Source of the DNA: Actinomycetota bacterium
GTDB taxonomy: Bacteria > Actinomycetota > Actinomycetes > S36-B12
NCBI GenBank assembly: GCA_016717115.1
Contig: JADKGE010000013.1
Span: 1 to 64,000, forward strand
DNA length: 64,000 nucleotides
Direction: 5' to 3'
The translations under genes and the position numbers were made by a program. Each line of letters starts with the position of its first letter. Position 1 is the first letter of the stretch. Of this stretch, positions 8,159 to 17,718 are shown piece by piece. The notes under the pieces were generated by a model. The model did not search any database. It worked only from the letters and a program-made list of their open reading frames with translations, and had not been told where the DNA came from.

Positions 8159-9657
8159 TCAAACACCATGCGGCGAAGGCGACGATGCCTGCGGGTCGTC
8201 GGCGTCAACGTGAGAGGTTGCTTGCAGCACGCAGTTCCGGCCGGCTGCCTTCGCGGCATATAGGGCCCGGTCGGCTTCCTCGACGGTGGCGACGATGGGG
8301 CGCGGGGCGTCGTGGTCGGCGTAGCCGATGGACACGGTCACCGGTGGCGGGGTGGTGCGGCGCATCCCCTCCAGGTGCTGGGGAGCGCCGAACGAGCAGC
8401 TCCCGACAGGATCAGGGCGAACTCCTCTCCCCGTAGCGGGCGAGGAAGATCGACGGGCTCAGTTCGGGCGCCACTGCCGGGCGCAGGTCTCGAGCAGAGC
8501 GTCTCCGGCGAGGTGGCCCGGTGGGCGTCGTTGGAACCGGAGCTTGTCGATGTCGGCCATCGCGACCGTCGGGGCATCCCGGCGGCGTTCGCGGCGGCGA
8601 CCGCGCGGATGAGTTCGGAAGTCCCATGAGCGGCGGTTCGGCAGGGCTGGTCAGCGCGTCGGTTCGAGACAGGGCGGCGAGCCGGTCGGACTGGCGTTGC
8701 ACCGTGGACAGCAGCAGGATCCGCCAGATCACCAGCACATTCACGACGATGGACGCCAACGCCAGGACGAACACCTGCGGCGTGCCGTCGTCGCGGGTGC
8801 CGACGGCGAGCAGGATCGGTGCGGTCAGGGCGCCGATGCCCAGGGCCAGAGTTCGCGGCGGCGACATCATAGAGGTGCCCTGCGGGGACGGCTGCCCGAT
8901 CGTCGCGGCTTGCGGGTCGGTGGCGGCGCCGGCCATCGAAGGACCCGCCCAGGTAGAGGGCTTCGAGCCATCCGGGGGCCTGGTCGGCGCTGCCAGTGGC
9001 GGCCAGGCCGTTGTGGACGAGGTCGGCGGTCAGCGTCACCGCTACCGAGGCGGTCAGCAGGACCAGGGCGGCCATCGGGCGCCCGCCCCCGACGGTCAGC
9101 CGGATGAGGATCGCCAGGACCACCAGGTCCAGGACAGGGTAGGCCAGCGCCAGGATCGTGCTGGCGTCCGCCGGTGCGGGCTGGGTCAGCATGGGCACCA
9201 GCACGAAGGTCGTGGCCACGGATACTGCGGCGACGGTGATGACGGCCGAGTCAATCCACGCCTGCCGGTCCCACACCCGCTGGCGCTGGCGCATCAGCAC
9301 GATCAGCGCCACGATCTGCGGCACATATGCCGCCACGTACAGCAGATCCGCCCAGCTAGGGAACGGGTCCATGCCCAGGTGGTACTGGTACACGTCGTAG
9401 ACGACGTTCGCCGACACCGTCAACGCCATGTACACCCACAGCGTCCACCACACAGCGCGCGCCCGACGGGGCATCCGCAAAGCCACGACGAGGAACACCG
9501 CCACCGCGGCGAGTTGCGTCCCGACCGAGACCGCCACCCAGGCCGGAGAGTCCACCGGCAGCACCACCATCAAGACCAGCGCCAGCACGCCAAGGCCCGC
9601 GCCGACCAGCCGCCCGCGAGCACCCGGCATGATGTCGCCTGCCCGCAGTCCTCGCAT
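8159..9657 (-). pseudogene. Broken membrane-bound GGDEF diguanylate cyclase
   Basis: The first 235 codons from about 9657 are intact and encode seven or eight membrane helices (from GVLALVLMVVLPVDSPAW to GWLEALYLGGS). Near 8937 the frame changes to one reading MAGAATDPQAATIGQPSPQG, then two more helices and the coiled LSTVQRQSDRLAALSRTDALT, the usual entry to a GGDEF domain. Pieces of that domain appear in different frames: ELIRAVAAANAAGMP, RGEEFALILSG, and finally VTVSIGYADHDAPRP to ADRALYAAKAAGRN. At least three frame changes are needed, so no functional cyclase can be made. The membrane part resembles the N-terminus of the kinase at 20175-22316. Confidence 0.85.
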
Positions 9658-10024
9658 AGCGAAACGATAGCCACCTCACACGGCGCAACCCCTCCCAGAA
9701 TCAGTGGTGCGATTTCATGGCGCGCGAACCGATACGCCTTATGCGGGAAGCCGCCCGGGCACCGTTCGTCGAGTGGCCGCCCAGAGAAGTCCTGGCGCAC
9801 GTGTGCGAGGAACAGAGGGGAGGAGTCCGATGAAGAACGTCCTGAAGGGCATCACGACGAGGACGGTCACTCGCGACGCGCCAAGCGGCCGCCGCATCGC
9901 ACTCCGCCTCGCACTCCGCGCCGTCCCCGGAACGCCTGCAGCATCTGGCGCGGGTGCTCGCCGGCTACCACGGCGACCCGCCACCGCAGCCTCGATCCTC
10001 GGACGGTGGACCGGACGCCGCGCC

Positions 10025-11428
10025 ATGAGCATCGCGATCCCCGGTACCCGGCCCGCCACCTCCTACCGGTCGTGGCTGCCGCGCCTGTCCGGGCGGGTGA
10101 TGCGAGATCTGCGCGCGTGGATGATCGCTTTCGGGCTGCTCATCGGTGTCGCGTTCCCCTTCGTGATGATGGCGCTCGGCGTGCCCAGCGACATCGCCCT
10201 GCGACCCGTCGTGTTCGCCGCGACACTGCTCGCCGGCCTCATCGTCGCCGAGGTCAACCACGCCCTCGCGCAGGCCGTCGTCGGCGTTCGCCTGCGCGCG
10301 CTGGCCGCCGGCATGCAGCGCGTCGAGTCCTCCCTGGTTGCCGCCGCTTTCACCGGCGACTGGGCCGCCTGCGACCCGCAGGCCTGCCGAGTTCCCGTCG
10401 ACTCCGCCGATGAGCTCGGCGATGTCGCCGCATCGTTCAACAAGCTCGTTGACGGCCTTGCGACCAGCCACCGCGTCGCTGACGCGATCAGCGCCATGTC
10501 CGAGGCCCTCGCCGCCCACCTCGACCTCGACACCCTCGCCGAGGCGACCCTGCGCGAGCTCACCGCCCGCACCGGGTGCGACGCGGCCGCCCTTCTCGTC
10601 GTCACCAACGGCCGCATCGACCTGGCCGGCTCCCGTGGGATCCGCGACGCCGCACAGCTGACCAGCACCGAAGCCGTCCTCGCCGCCGTCCGTGCCACCG
10701 AGCCGACCGTCCTGCACCTGCCTCCCGACCTCGTCATCACCGGCGCGCTGGTCGACTTCACCCCCCAGGAGATCCAGGTCTTGCCCGTCCACTACGGCAT
10801 CCTGACCGTCGGGGTCCTCGTCATCGCGTTCGCCCAACCCAGCCCACCCGAGGCCGACTCCGTGATCCGCGCGACCCTGCCCGGGCTCGCCGTCGCCCTG
10901 AACAACTCCCTCAACCATGAGGATCTCCAACGGGTCGCGGCCCTGGACCCCCTCACCGGTGTCTACAACCGGCGCTTCGGCCAGCAACGCCTCACCGAGG
11001 AATTCGGCCGCTCCCTACGCTCCGGAGACCCTCTCGGCGTCCTCATGCTCGACCTGGATCACTTCAAGACCGTCAACGACACCTACGGCCACCTCGTCGG
11101 CGACCGGGTCCTGCAAGCCGTCGTCAAAGCCGCCCGACACGCCCTACGCGAAGGCGACGTCCTCCTGCGCTACGGCGGCGAGGAATTCCTCATCGTCCTG
11201 CCCGGAGCCGGCACCGACGACCTCACCCAGATGGCCGAACGCGTCCGCCGCGCCGTCGCCGACACCACCGTCACCGAAGCCGCCCAGCGCATCCCCGTCA
11301 CCGTCAGCATCGGCGGCGCCGGCCTGCCCCACACCGACGCGGCAACACCCAACGACCTCATCGCCCTCGCCGACAAAGCCCTCTACACCGCCAAAGACAC
11401 CGGCCGCGACCGCTGCATCATCGCCTGA
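10025..11428 (+). CDS. Membrane-anchored GAF-GGDEF diguanylate cyclase
   Basis: From ATG 10025 the protein has 467 residues: two N-terminal membrane helices (AWMIAFGLLIGVAFPFVMM and VVFAATLLAGLIVAEV), a HAMP-like linker, a GAF-like domain from about residue 155, and a GGDEF domain. DPLTGVYNRR, LDLDHFKTVND and YGGEEFLIVLP are present with REGD as the inhibitory RxxD site, so an active, product-inhibited cyclase is predicted. The start is uncertain. ATG 9830 is in frame and has GGGGAGGAG upstream, but the 65 extra residues are Arg/Ala-rich and look non-coding. ATG 10025 overlaps the TGA of another frame as ATGA, consistent with coupling to a small upstream gene that I cannot define. Confidence 0.88.
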   Translation: MSIAIPGTRPATSYRSWLPRLSGRVMRDLRAWMIAFGLLIGVAFPFVMMALGVPSDIALRPVVFAATLLAGLIVAEVNHALAQAVVGVRLRALAAGMQRVESSLVAAAFTGDWAACDPQACRVPVDSADELGDVAASFNKLVDGLATSHRVADAISAMSEALAAHLDLDTLAEATLRELTARTGCDAAALLVVTNGRIDLAGSRGIRDAAQLTSTEAVLAAVRATEPTVLHLPPDLVITGALVDFTPQEIQVLPVHYGILTVGVLVIAFAQPSPPEADSVIRATLPGLAVALNNSLNHEDLQRVAALDPLTGVYNRRFGQQRLTEEFGRSLRSGDPLGVLMLDLDHFKTVNDTYGHLVGDRVLQAVVKAARHALREGDVLLRYGGEEFLIVLPGAGTDDLTQMAERVRRAVADTTVTEAAQRIPVTVSIGGAGLPHTDAATPNDLIALADKALYTAKDTGRDRCIIA

Positions 11429-12278
11429 CCCAATCGCTTCCGCGCAGGCCCTTCCCCGATTGGTAGCTGCGGCACCCTTGGCCCCGTTGCGTCTAGCAAT
11501 CTGTCCCGCTACCAAGGATCCGGTGGCCCGAAGATGTTCACCTCGCGGCCATCATGGGAATCGCGCCGTTGCCACCGTCCGATGACACCGGCAACGTCCG
11601 CCCCGGACAGGGGGCGGTCGGCCGCTTCGAGGCACTGAGGCAAGCGCCTGAGTCGCGGCCACGAGATCACCGGGAGGAGGTCTATGCCGCCGCGAATCGG
11701 GCATTGCCCATCGTGTGGCCGTGGGGGGCAGTGACGCCCTCGGTACAGCAGGCGGAGGTGTTGTGTTGCAGTTGTGATGTTGGAACCGTGACACCCTGGG
11801 GATGACACCGACGTCAGCGCGATGTGGACATGGCTCGGCGATGGTGGCACGGGGCCGGCTCATCGAAGTGCGGTCCGCCCTCCGACTTCTCGGGAGGATC
11901 GGTCCTTCGGGCGGGAGCGTCGGCACAACGGCGGACCCCCGCCCGCGACAGTGAGGATCACTCCTGCTCAACGCCGAATCGCCCGGAGTGTGGGGCAGGA
12001 TTGCAGGTCACCAGTCTCGAGCCGGTCGAGCTGGGAGCAGCGGGAACAGGAAGCGGACTGGGGCCAGTAACGCCTCAACCGTCCGGCACGTCCAGCATTG
12101 TGCCCGCGAAGAGTCCCGTCGACGAAGCCCCCGGCAGTCACCCGAGCCGGGCGCTTCGTCGTCGGGGCCAGGCCCGGGCCCCCGCGGGGACGAGCGAACC
12201 GGGTCGCTCTCGGCGCCGGCACCAACCAGAGCACGGCGAGGACCCGCCGCTGGCGTTGTGGCAGATTGTGATCGAGGC
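11429..12278. other. 850-bp stretch without a recognisable gene
   Basis: Several frames stay open because of high GC, but none shows a recognisable domain, a convincing ribosome site or natural amino acid composition. It lies between a cyclase and a pilin gene in the decaying region and may hold gene remnants too degraded to name. Confidence 0.5.
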
Positions 12279-12479
12279 CTACGGAAGGGAGTTGGCCGTG
12301 TTGTTGAAGATGTTGCTGAGGCGACCGCCGAGGAGGGTGACAGCAACAATGATCACGACCGCGATGAGGGCAACGATCAGCCCGTATTCGACCGCGGTGG
12401 CACCCTTGTCACGGGACCGAGTCATGTCTTCGCGAAGCAGCACCATCCTGATGTGGGTCTTGAGCATCAATGTGCGCAT
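12279..12479 (-). CDS. Flp family type IVb pilin
   Basis: This 66-residue protein has GAGGAG a few bases before ATG 12479. The basic leader ends in RDKGATAVEYGLIVALIAVV, the classical Flp prepilin cleavage site (Gly before the xxxxEY motif), followed by a single hydrophobic helix and the short tail LSNIFNNTANSLP. Length and layout are those of a standard major Flp pilin, unlike the two enlarged pilin-like proteins at 1706-3258. It would be cleaved by a prepilin peptidase and assembled by a Tad system, whose genes are not in this window. An internal Met (MTRSRDKG) is an alternative start. Confidence 0.92.
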   Translation of the reverse strand: MRTLMLKTHIRMVLLREDMTRSRDKGATAVEYGLIVALIAVVIIVAVTLLGGRLSNIFNNTANSLP

Positions 12480-12549
12480 GTCCTACTCCTCTGGTTGATG
12501 GCGGTATCGTGCCTGATGGCGGTATCGGACGGTGCGCCCGATTCCTGCC

Positions 12550-13267
12550 CCCACCCGGTGGTGCGACAACTACGTCACCCAGTCCATCACGCGCGACTCC
12601 ACGGACTCTCGCGAGTCCGACAGAGGCCGGCGCTCTGCGATCTGCTGGGTCGGCTCGCCGGTTGCACCGGCCGGGTCCTCGACTTGGCGAAGGCCCAGAC
12701 AAGCTGGCCGTCGACCGCACCGCCATCGAGCACTACGTCCGGCTCCTCGACGCCCTGATCCTTGTGGAAAGGTCGCCCGCCTGGGGCAAGACACTGCTTG
12801 CGCGAGGGTCGGCAGCACCGAAGTTCCACTTCTTGGACTCGGGATTGGCAGCCCGCCTCCTGGCCGTATACCGAGGCGAACCTCGCGGCCTTGGCCCCCA
12901 CCACTCAGTCGGAGATCACGCCCCTGCCGTGGACCTTGGTCGTCGGAGAACTGCGCAAGCGGGTCTCCCGGAGCGACGAGAGGGTGACGAGCGGCCGCTG
13001 GCACACCAACGACGGGGACAAGATCGACTTCGTTATCGAACTCGACGCCGTCCGAGTGCTGGCCTTCGAGGTGAAGTCGAACGAACGAGTCAGGGGTGAG
13101 GACCTCGGGGGCTACGCAAACTCCGAGGTTCGCTCGGCGATCGGCTCATCACAGGCGTCGCCTTCAGAATCAGCGCCCGGTCCTTCACCTCCGAGAACCG
13201 AGTCCAAGTCTTGCCCATCGACCGCCTCTGGAGACCAGTTGCGCCTTCGGATGCGGCCTTGGACTAG
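12550..13267 (+). pseudogene. Remnant of a DUF4143 (AAA+ family) ATPase, C-terminal half
   Basis: Pieces of the C-terminal half of a COG1373-type ATPase appear in order but in alternating frames: RWCDNYVTQSITRDS, RPALCDLLGRLAG, TAIEHYVRLLDALILVERSP and APKFHFLDSGLAARLLAV, then DKIDFVIELDAVRVLAFEVK (the nuclease-like core) and finally RLITGVAFRISARSF to LPIDRLWRPVA with a TAG at 13265. At least four frame changes are required, and the Walker-containing N-terminal half is absent. The family is often mobile and associated with toxin-like or unknown functions. This copy is dead. Confidence 0.8.
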
Positions 13268-13316
13268 GTCTGCCTACTCCGGACATCCGCGGCTCGGATG
13301 GTCAGATGTGCGAGGT

Positions 13317-13341
13317 AGTCTGCTGACGGCGTCAGCAGACT
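13317..13341. repeat. Perfect 11-bp inverted repeat
   Basis: AGTCTGCTGAC and GTCAGCAGACT flank a GGC loop. There is no following T-run on either strand. It lies between the DUF4143 remnant and the end of the convergent secreted-protein gene and could be a transcription terminator or a protein binding site. Confidence 0.6.
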
Positions 13342-13479
13342 CACAAATTCATAGAGGCACACGAGCACGCATGGGAGCGTGGATTCCCTCATAGAAGGGG
13401 TGAAAGTGGAAGATTCAAGTCCCGTCACTCACCCCAACGTGAACGGCTGCAGCGCAAGCGAGCCAGCAGCGGTCTCGGC

Positions 13480-14391
13480 TCAGGAGCCGAACTGCGGGCT
13501 CCCGATCGAGACGGTCGTGCCGCCCAACGGTGTCCCGGCGGGATAGATGTAGACCTCGGCGCCAGCACCCGGCGACATCGCCATATCGATGGCGAGGGAT
13601 GTACCCGGGGTGACCACGACGGGTTCGGTCTTGTCGTTGGCGCCTGTCCGGAAGGAGACCTTCACGGGGGCACTGCCGGCCGTGACGGCGAACGTCGTAC
13701 GGAACCGCTTGACCCCGGCTTTCGGGGCGGGGCCATAGAGGGAGACCATCGTGCCGCACATGTCGGGATCCGTGTAGCTTCCCGCGATGCCGCACTCCTC
13801 ACCGTACGAAACCGTGAGACTCCTCGGCCACGGCTTGCCTTCGATGGTCGCGGTGACGTCGGTCGCCATCGAGACCAGCGTCGGACCGAGCATCGCGCCC
13901 GCGTTCAGGTGCGGCGGTGTCCCGGCATCGAGGGCGTAGATCCATTTCGCAGCAGCCACCGCCTTGACCTTGATCCTCACGACGTTCGACACCGTCGGGA
14001 GGTAGTCGGCACCACCCGCTGAGGTTGCCCGTAAGCGATAGACGCCCGTGCGATTCGGGGCCGTCCACGTAAGTTGGCTCCTGACCACGGGTACCGTCAA
14101 AGTGCTGACCTTGGTCCACTCCCCACCTGATCGTTGCCACAGCGTCACGGCTCGATCAGGCCGTTCGGGTGTCGCCGTCAGGGCCAAGGCCACGCTCCCG
14201 AAGCCGGGCACCGCCGTCGACGCTGCGACGATCCGAAGCGCGGAACGCTCCTTCGCCCCAGAGACCGAGAATGCAGTTGCGCCTGCTCCGCTCACGCCGT
14301 CAATCGGTACCGCCGCCGCCGGTGACATCGGCATCCCCGCGCACACCAGGAAGACCGCGACTACCGGAATCACTCGAGAGCGCATGGACAT
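13480..14391 (-). CDS. Secreted protein of unknown function with an Ig-like domain
   Basis: 303 residues. MSMRSRVIPVVAVFLVCAGM followed by SPAAAVP is a signal peptide with a likely cleavage after AAA. Residues 40-145 resemble a bacterial Ig-like module (VALALTATPERPDRAVTLWQ to GVYRLRATSAGG), and the remainder is beta-rich, ending in VSIGSPQFGS. No catalytic motif is recognised. An internally deleted copy sits at 968-1469. In both places the gene lies before an MBL-GGDEF gene in the same orientation. Its role is unknown; an extracellular or wall-associated protein is likely. Confidence 0.8.
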   Translation of the reverse strand: MSMRSRVIPVVAVFLVCAGMPMSPAAAVPIDGVSGAGATAFSVSGAKERSALRIVAASTAVPGFGSVALALTATPERPDRAVTLWQRSGGEWTKVSTLTVPVVRSQLTWTAPNRTGVYRLRATSAGGADYLPTVSNVVRIKVKAVAAAKWIYALDAGTPPHLNAGAMLGPTLVSMATDVTATIEGKPWPRSLTVSYGEECGIAGSYTDPDMCGTMVSLYGPAPKAGVKRFRTTFAVTAGSAPVKVSFRTGANDKTEPVVVTPGTSLAIDMAMSPGAGAEVYIYPAGTPLGGTTVSIGSPQFGS

Positions 14392-14578
14392 GACCGGCCC
14401 CTTTCGTCCTCACGATCGTCCCCCGAGGCCGGATCGGATGCGCGCCGAGAAGCTGCAGGCGAGTATCCCTCGGGGATCGACATCATCGTCATGACGAACT
14501 AGAACCGCTCCACCGGTCGGTCGATCGCGGCGCCGTCCTCCGAGTTGTCGCGGTTCGGCGTCCTGGTCGGCCGGAGAC

Positions 14579-16212
14579 TCAGGCCGGGGAGTGACGGACC
14601 GTGATCTTGTCGCGGCCGGTCTCCTTGGACTCGTACAGGGCGCCGTCCGCCTCCTCGAGCGCTTCGTGGAACTCGGCGAGGCCGGCGTTGACGACGCTGG
14701 CGATGCCCTCGCTGATGGTGACCCGCCCTCCCGGGGCCAGTCCGGTGAAGTCGATGGCCCGCACGGAGGTCCGGACGCGTTCGGCGATGGCAACAGCCGA
14801 GGCTTCGCCGGCGTCGGGCAGCACGATGAGGAACTCCTCGCCGCCGAGTCGGAAGACCCTGTCGCCGTCGCGCACGCTGTTCGTCAGCACCTGCGCGACG
14901 CGAGTCAGCACGGTGTCGCCGGCGGCGTGCCCGAACGTGTCGTTGACGGCCTTGAAATGGTCCAGGTCCAGCGAGATCAGGGAGTAGTCCCCCGACGGAC
15001 CCTGGTTCACCAGGGCGCGACGGTTCCCCAGCCCGGTGAGCGGGTCGGTGAGGGAAGCCTCCAGATAGGCGGCGCTCCGCTGGGACTCGATCAGATGCCC
15101 CAGGTACTCGTCGATGGCCGGCCGCACGGTCGAGGCCATGTCCGCCAGCATCCGCATGAGGTCCTCGTCGGGGGGCACGTCATCCATCGTGCGCAGGGAC
15201 AGCAGCGCTGCCGGCGGACCGAGCAGGTCCACCGTCGGCCAGCGCGGGTCGGGATCGCGGCGCAGCGGCTTGGCAAGCCCCTTGCCCCACATCGTCCAGC
15301 CCTGCTCGGGTACGTCGATGAACAGGGCGCAGTCACTCGCCTCATGTGTGGACGTGAGGATCGTGTTCATCGCGGCGACGAGCGAGGCGGGCTCGGCGAC
15401 GGTCAGCAGGGCCTCCGTGATGCGCACCTTCGCCTCGGAGATCCGCAGCAGTCGTTTGAGGTCGATGTCGGCGTCGGCGAGGGTGAACACGCCGCAGTCG
15501 ATGCCCTTCAAGGCGGCGAACGCGGCGTCGACGATCTCGCCCGGGATGATGTGACCGTGCTGAGGGGCGACCTGCGCGATGTGCGGCCAGCGGAGCTGAA
15601 TGCGCGTCAGCCCGGCGGTCAGCAGTTCGGTGCTGGGCATGTAGTGCTGATGGAAAGGCCTCGCGGCGTCGATGATGTAGTCCAGGTCGTGGCTGACGAG
15701 CACGTCGGAGTCGGGGACGAACCCGCCGAACAGGTCGGACGAGAACAGGGTCGCCGATCTGGTGTCGTAGGACACCATCGCGCCGGGGAAGTGCAGGTAC
15801 GGAGTGAGCTGGAACTCCAACTCGCGGCCCGGGCCCAACGGCACCCTCCAGCCGTGCTCCTCGACCAGGTAGTAGCCGAACCGGTGCCCGTAGTGCTTCA
15901 GCAGCGCCTGCGCCCGCCACTCCGTGACCACCTGCACGTCGTCGCGGGTCAGCAGATCCGACAGGTCCCGCAGGCTCGCGGCGATGTCCGGATCGGGGTG
16001 GTGGCACACCAAGTACCCGATCGCGTCCACGTCGGCGATCTGCGCGACCTTGTCCAGCGTCGCGGCGATCGTCAACGGCGACCCGGATCCAGCAGCACGC
16101 TGTCGGCCCCGTTGTCGATGAAGTAGGCGTGGCACTGGAACTGGTCGTTCTCCAGACGCGTCCCCACCCACCACACGCCGTCGGCGATCTGAACGGGTCC
16201 ATCCGTAGCCAT
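14579..16212 (-). pseudogene. Second MBL-fold/GGDEF gene, disrupted by a one-base deletion near the N-terminus
   Basis: Starting at ATG 16212, after the same AGGAGG leader as the copy at 3327-4961, the frame reads MATDGPVQIADGVWWVGTR up to VLLDPG and then hits a stop. The intact copy has GACCCCGG where this one has GACCCGG (about 16081-16086 on the plus strand), so one base is missing. After that point the other frame matches the intact protein nearly residue for residue to the end, including HHPDPD, LFSSDLFGGF, GGEEF and RDGD. Everything else looks functional, so this is either a very recent inactivation, a sequencing error, or a slippage-prone site. If real, no full sensor-cyclase is made. 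Confidence 0.82.
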
Positions 16213-16335
16213 GATCGCCTCCTGCCCGCAGCACGTCTCGGAGCGGAGCCTTCAGGTCCGCCGCTCCACGTCACATGCTAGGAGAGACGACGGCCGGATC
16301 AAGGCCCGTCAGCAGTCGACGCTGGAACCCCTCGG

Positions 16336-16641
16336 TCAACCACAGCCCCCAGCGACCGAGGGGATGACGTACAGCACGGTGCCGGGCTGCACCGTGGTGT
16401 CCAGGCCCTCCAGCGTCCGGCATTCGTCGTCGCCCACGTAGACGTTGACGAAGGTTCGGATGGCGCCTGTCTCGTCCTGAACGCGCCGTCCGACTGCGGG
16501 CGCGGTCCGCCGGAGGTGATCGAGGATGTCGGCGAGGCTGGACGGCCCGTCGATGTCGAGCGTCAGTTCCCTTGCGCCTCCCACGTGCTCGGCGAGCGCG
16601 TGCGGCAGTCGCACCGTGACCTTCCCGGGAGCGTCGCTCAT
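16336..16641 (-). CDS. MoaD/ThiS family sulfur carrier protein ending in GGCG
   Basis: About 101 residues with a beta-grasp fold: TVRLPHALAEHVGG, ADILDHLRRTAPAVGRRV, RTFVNVYVGDDECR and VLYVIPSVAGGCG. The family carries sulfur as a C-terminal Gly-Gly thiocarboxylate. Here two residues, Cys-Gly, follow the Gly-Gly, so a protease would have to trim the tail first, as known for QbsE-type carriers trimmed by JAMM proteases. ATG 16641 lies one base after the stop of the upstream BNR-repeat gene, so the two are translationally coupled. That pairing suggests a joint, unknown role. Two related carriers occur at 28693 and 46449. Confidence 0.88.
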   Translation of the reverse strand: MSDAPGKVTVRLPHALAEHVGGARELTLDIDGPSSLADILDHLRRTAPAVGRRVQDETGAIRTFVNVYVGDDECRTLEGLDTTVQPGTVLYVIPSVAGGCG

Positions 16642-16642
16642 C

Positions 16643-17707
16643 TCAGGCGCTGATCCGCACCGACAGCACGTCGGGTAGGCCGGAGACGACCTCGGAGAAG
16701 GTCGTTCCGCCGTCGAGGCTGGCGAAGACGCAGCCGTTGCGTGTACCGAAGGCGATCGCGGCGTCGTCGTCATGCTCGATGACGTGGGCGGCATCCCGGA
16801 GGACCGAGGCGTAGTGGTCGTCCGGCAGACCCTGGCCGACCTCGCGCCACGTGTCACCAGCGTCATCCGTGCGCCACAGCCGGAGCCGCCCCTCGGGAGG
16901 GAACATGGTCTCGGGGTCGATCGGTACCACCCACGCCGTTCCGCCCTTCGTGGGGTGGGCGAGCACGACGAAGCCGAAGTCCTTCGGCAGTCCGGCCGAG
17001 ATGAACTGCCAGCTGTCACCGGAGTCCTTCGACCGGTAGACGCCGCCGTGGTTCTGCGCATAGACGAGGCTCCCGTCGACACCGTCGACCGCGATGCGAT
17101 GCACGCACTGGTTGAACTCCGGGTACTCCTCCGGCTGGAAGTCCACCCTGATGCCGCGATTGGCAGGAACCCACCCCGACGCACCATCGGCGGAGCGGTA
17201 CACCCCGCCCGTGCTCATCGCCACCAGGACCGATCCATCCGCGCGCGGCACGATGGTGTGGATAGCCGCGCCACCGGCGCCCGGGTGCCACTCGGGGCGA
17301 TGGGGGTGCTCCCACAGGGCGGAGTTCAACTCGAAGTGGCCGCCGCCGTCAACGGACCGCCACAGGGAGTGCGGTTCGCATCCCGCCCACACCACGTCCT
17401 CCTCGCGCGGATCCGGGGTCAGGTTCCAGATCCGCTCGACCGCGACCCCGGCGTCCGCCGGGAAGGCGATCGCGCCCGACTCAGGCTCCGACCACGTGGC
17501 CCCGTCGTCATCACTGGTGAGCACCGAGGGACCCCAGAACCAACTGCGGGCACCCACCAGCAGCCGAGGTGGTCTCCCGTCACCGCGCGGCATCCAGGCA
17601 ACGCTGGCGAACTCCGCCATCGTGCGGATGGGCTGGCTCACCGCCCAGCCGCTGTCATCCCCACGGGCCGTCCACAGTCCCTTGCGCGTGCCGATAGCGA
17701 TTCGCAT
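16643..17707 (-). CDS. BNR/Asp-box repeat beta-propeller protein
   Basis: 354 residues; ATG 17707 has AGGAGGTG upstream. Asp-box motifs recur through the protein: SDDDGATW, SVDGGGHF, SADGASGW, SKDSGDSW, TDDAGDTW and SLDGGTTF, indicating a six- or seven-bladed propeller of the sialidase/WD40-like type. There is no signal peptide, so it is probably cytoplasmic and not a secreted sialidase. A full set of sialidase catalytic residues is not recognisable. It is co-transcribed with the MoaD-like gene one base downstream. The upstream fragment's stop codon overlaps its ribosome site. Confidence 0.85.
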   Translation of the reverse strand: MRIAIGTRKGLWTARGDDSGWAVSQPIRTMAEFASVAWMPRGDGRPPRLLVGARSWFWGPSVLTSDDDGATWSEPESGAIAFPADAGVAVERIWNLTPDPREEDVVWAGCEPHSLWRSVDGGGHFELNSALWEHPHRPEWHPGAGGAAIHTIVPRADGSVLVAMSTGGVYRSADGASGWVPANRGIRVDFQPEEYPEFNQCVHRIAVDGVDGSLVYAQNHGGVYRSKDSGDSWQFISAGLPKDFGFVVLAHPTKGGTAWVVPIDPETMFPPEGRLRLWRTDDAGDTWREVGQGLPDDHYASVLRDAAHVIEHDDDAAIAFGTRNGCVFASLDGGTTFSEVVSGLPDVLSVRISA

Positions 17708-17718
17708 CTGCCCACCTC

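Noticed and set aside
8130..8165. T-arm-like sequence (GATTCGAATCC) suggesting a tRNA
   Set aside because: No matching acceptor, D or anticodon stems could be built upstream, so it is at most a tRNA fragment or chance.
1..16300. Insertion sequence or prophage as cause of the duplications
   Set aside because: No transposase, integrase, terminal inverted repeats or phage genes were seen.
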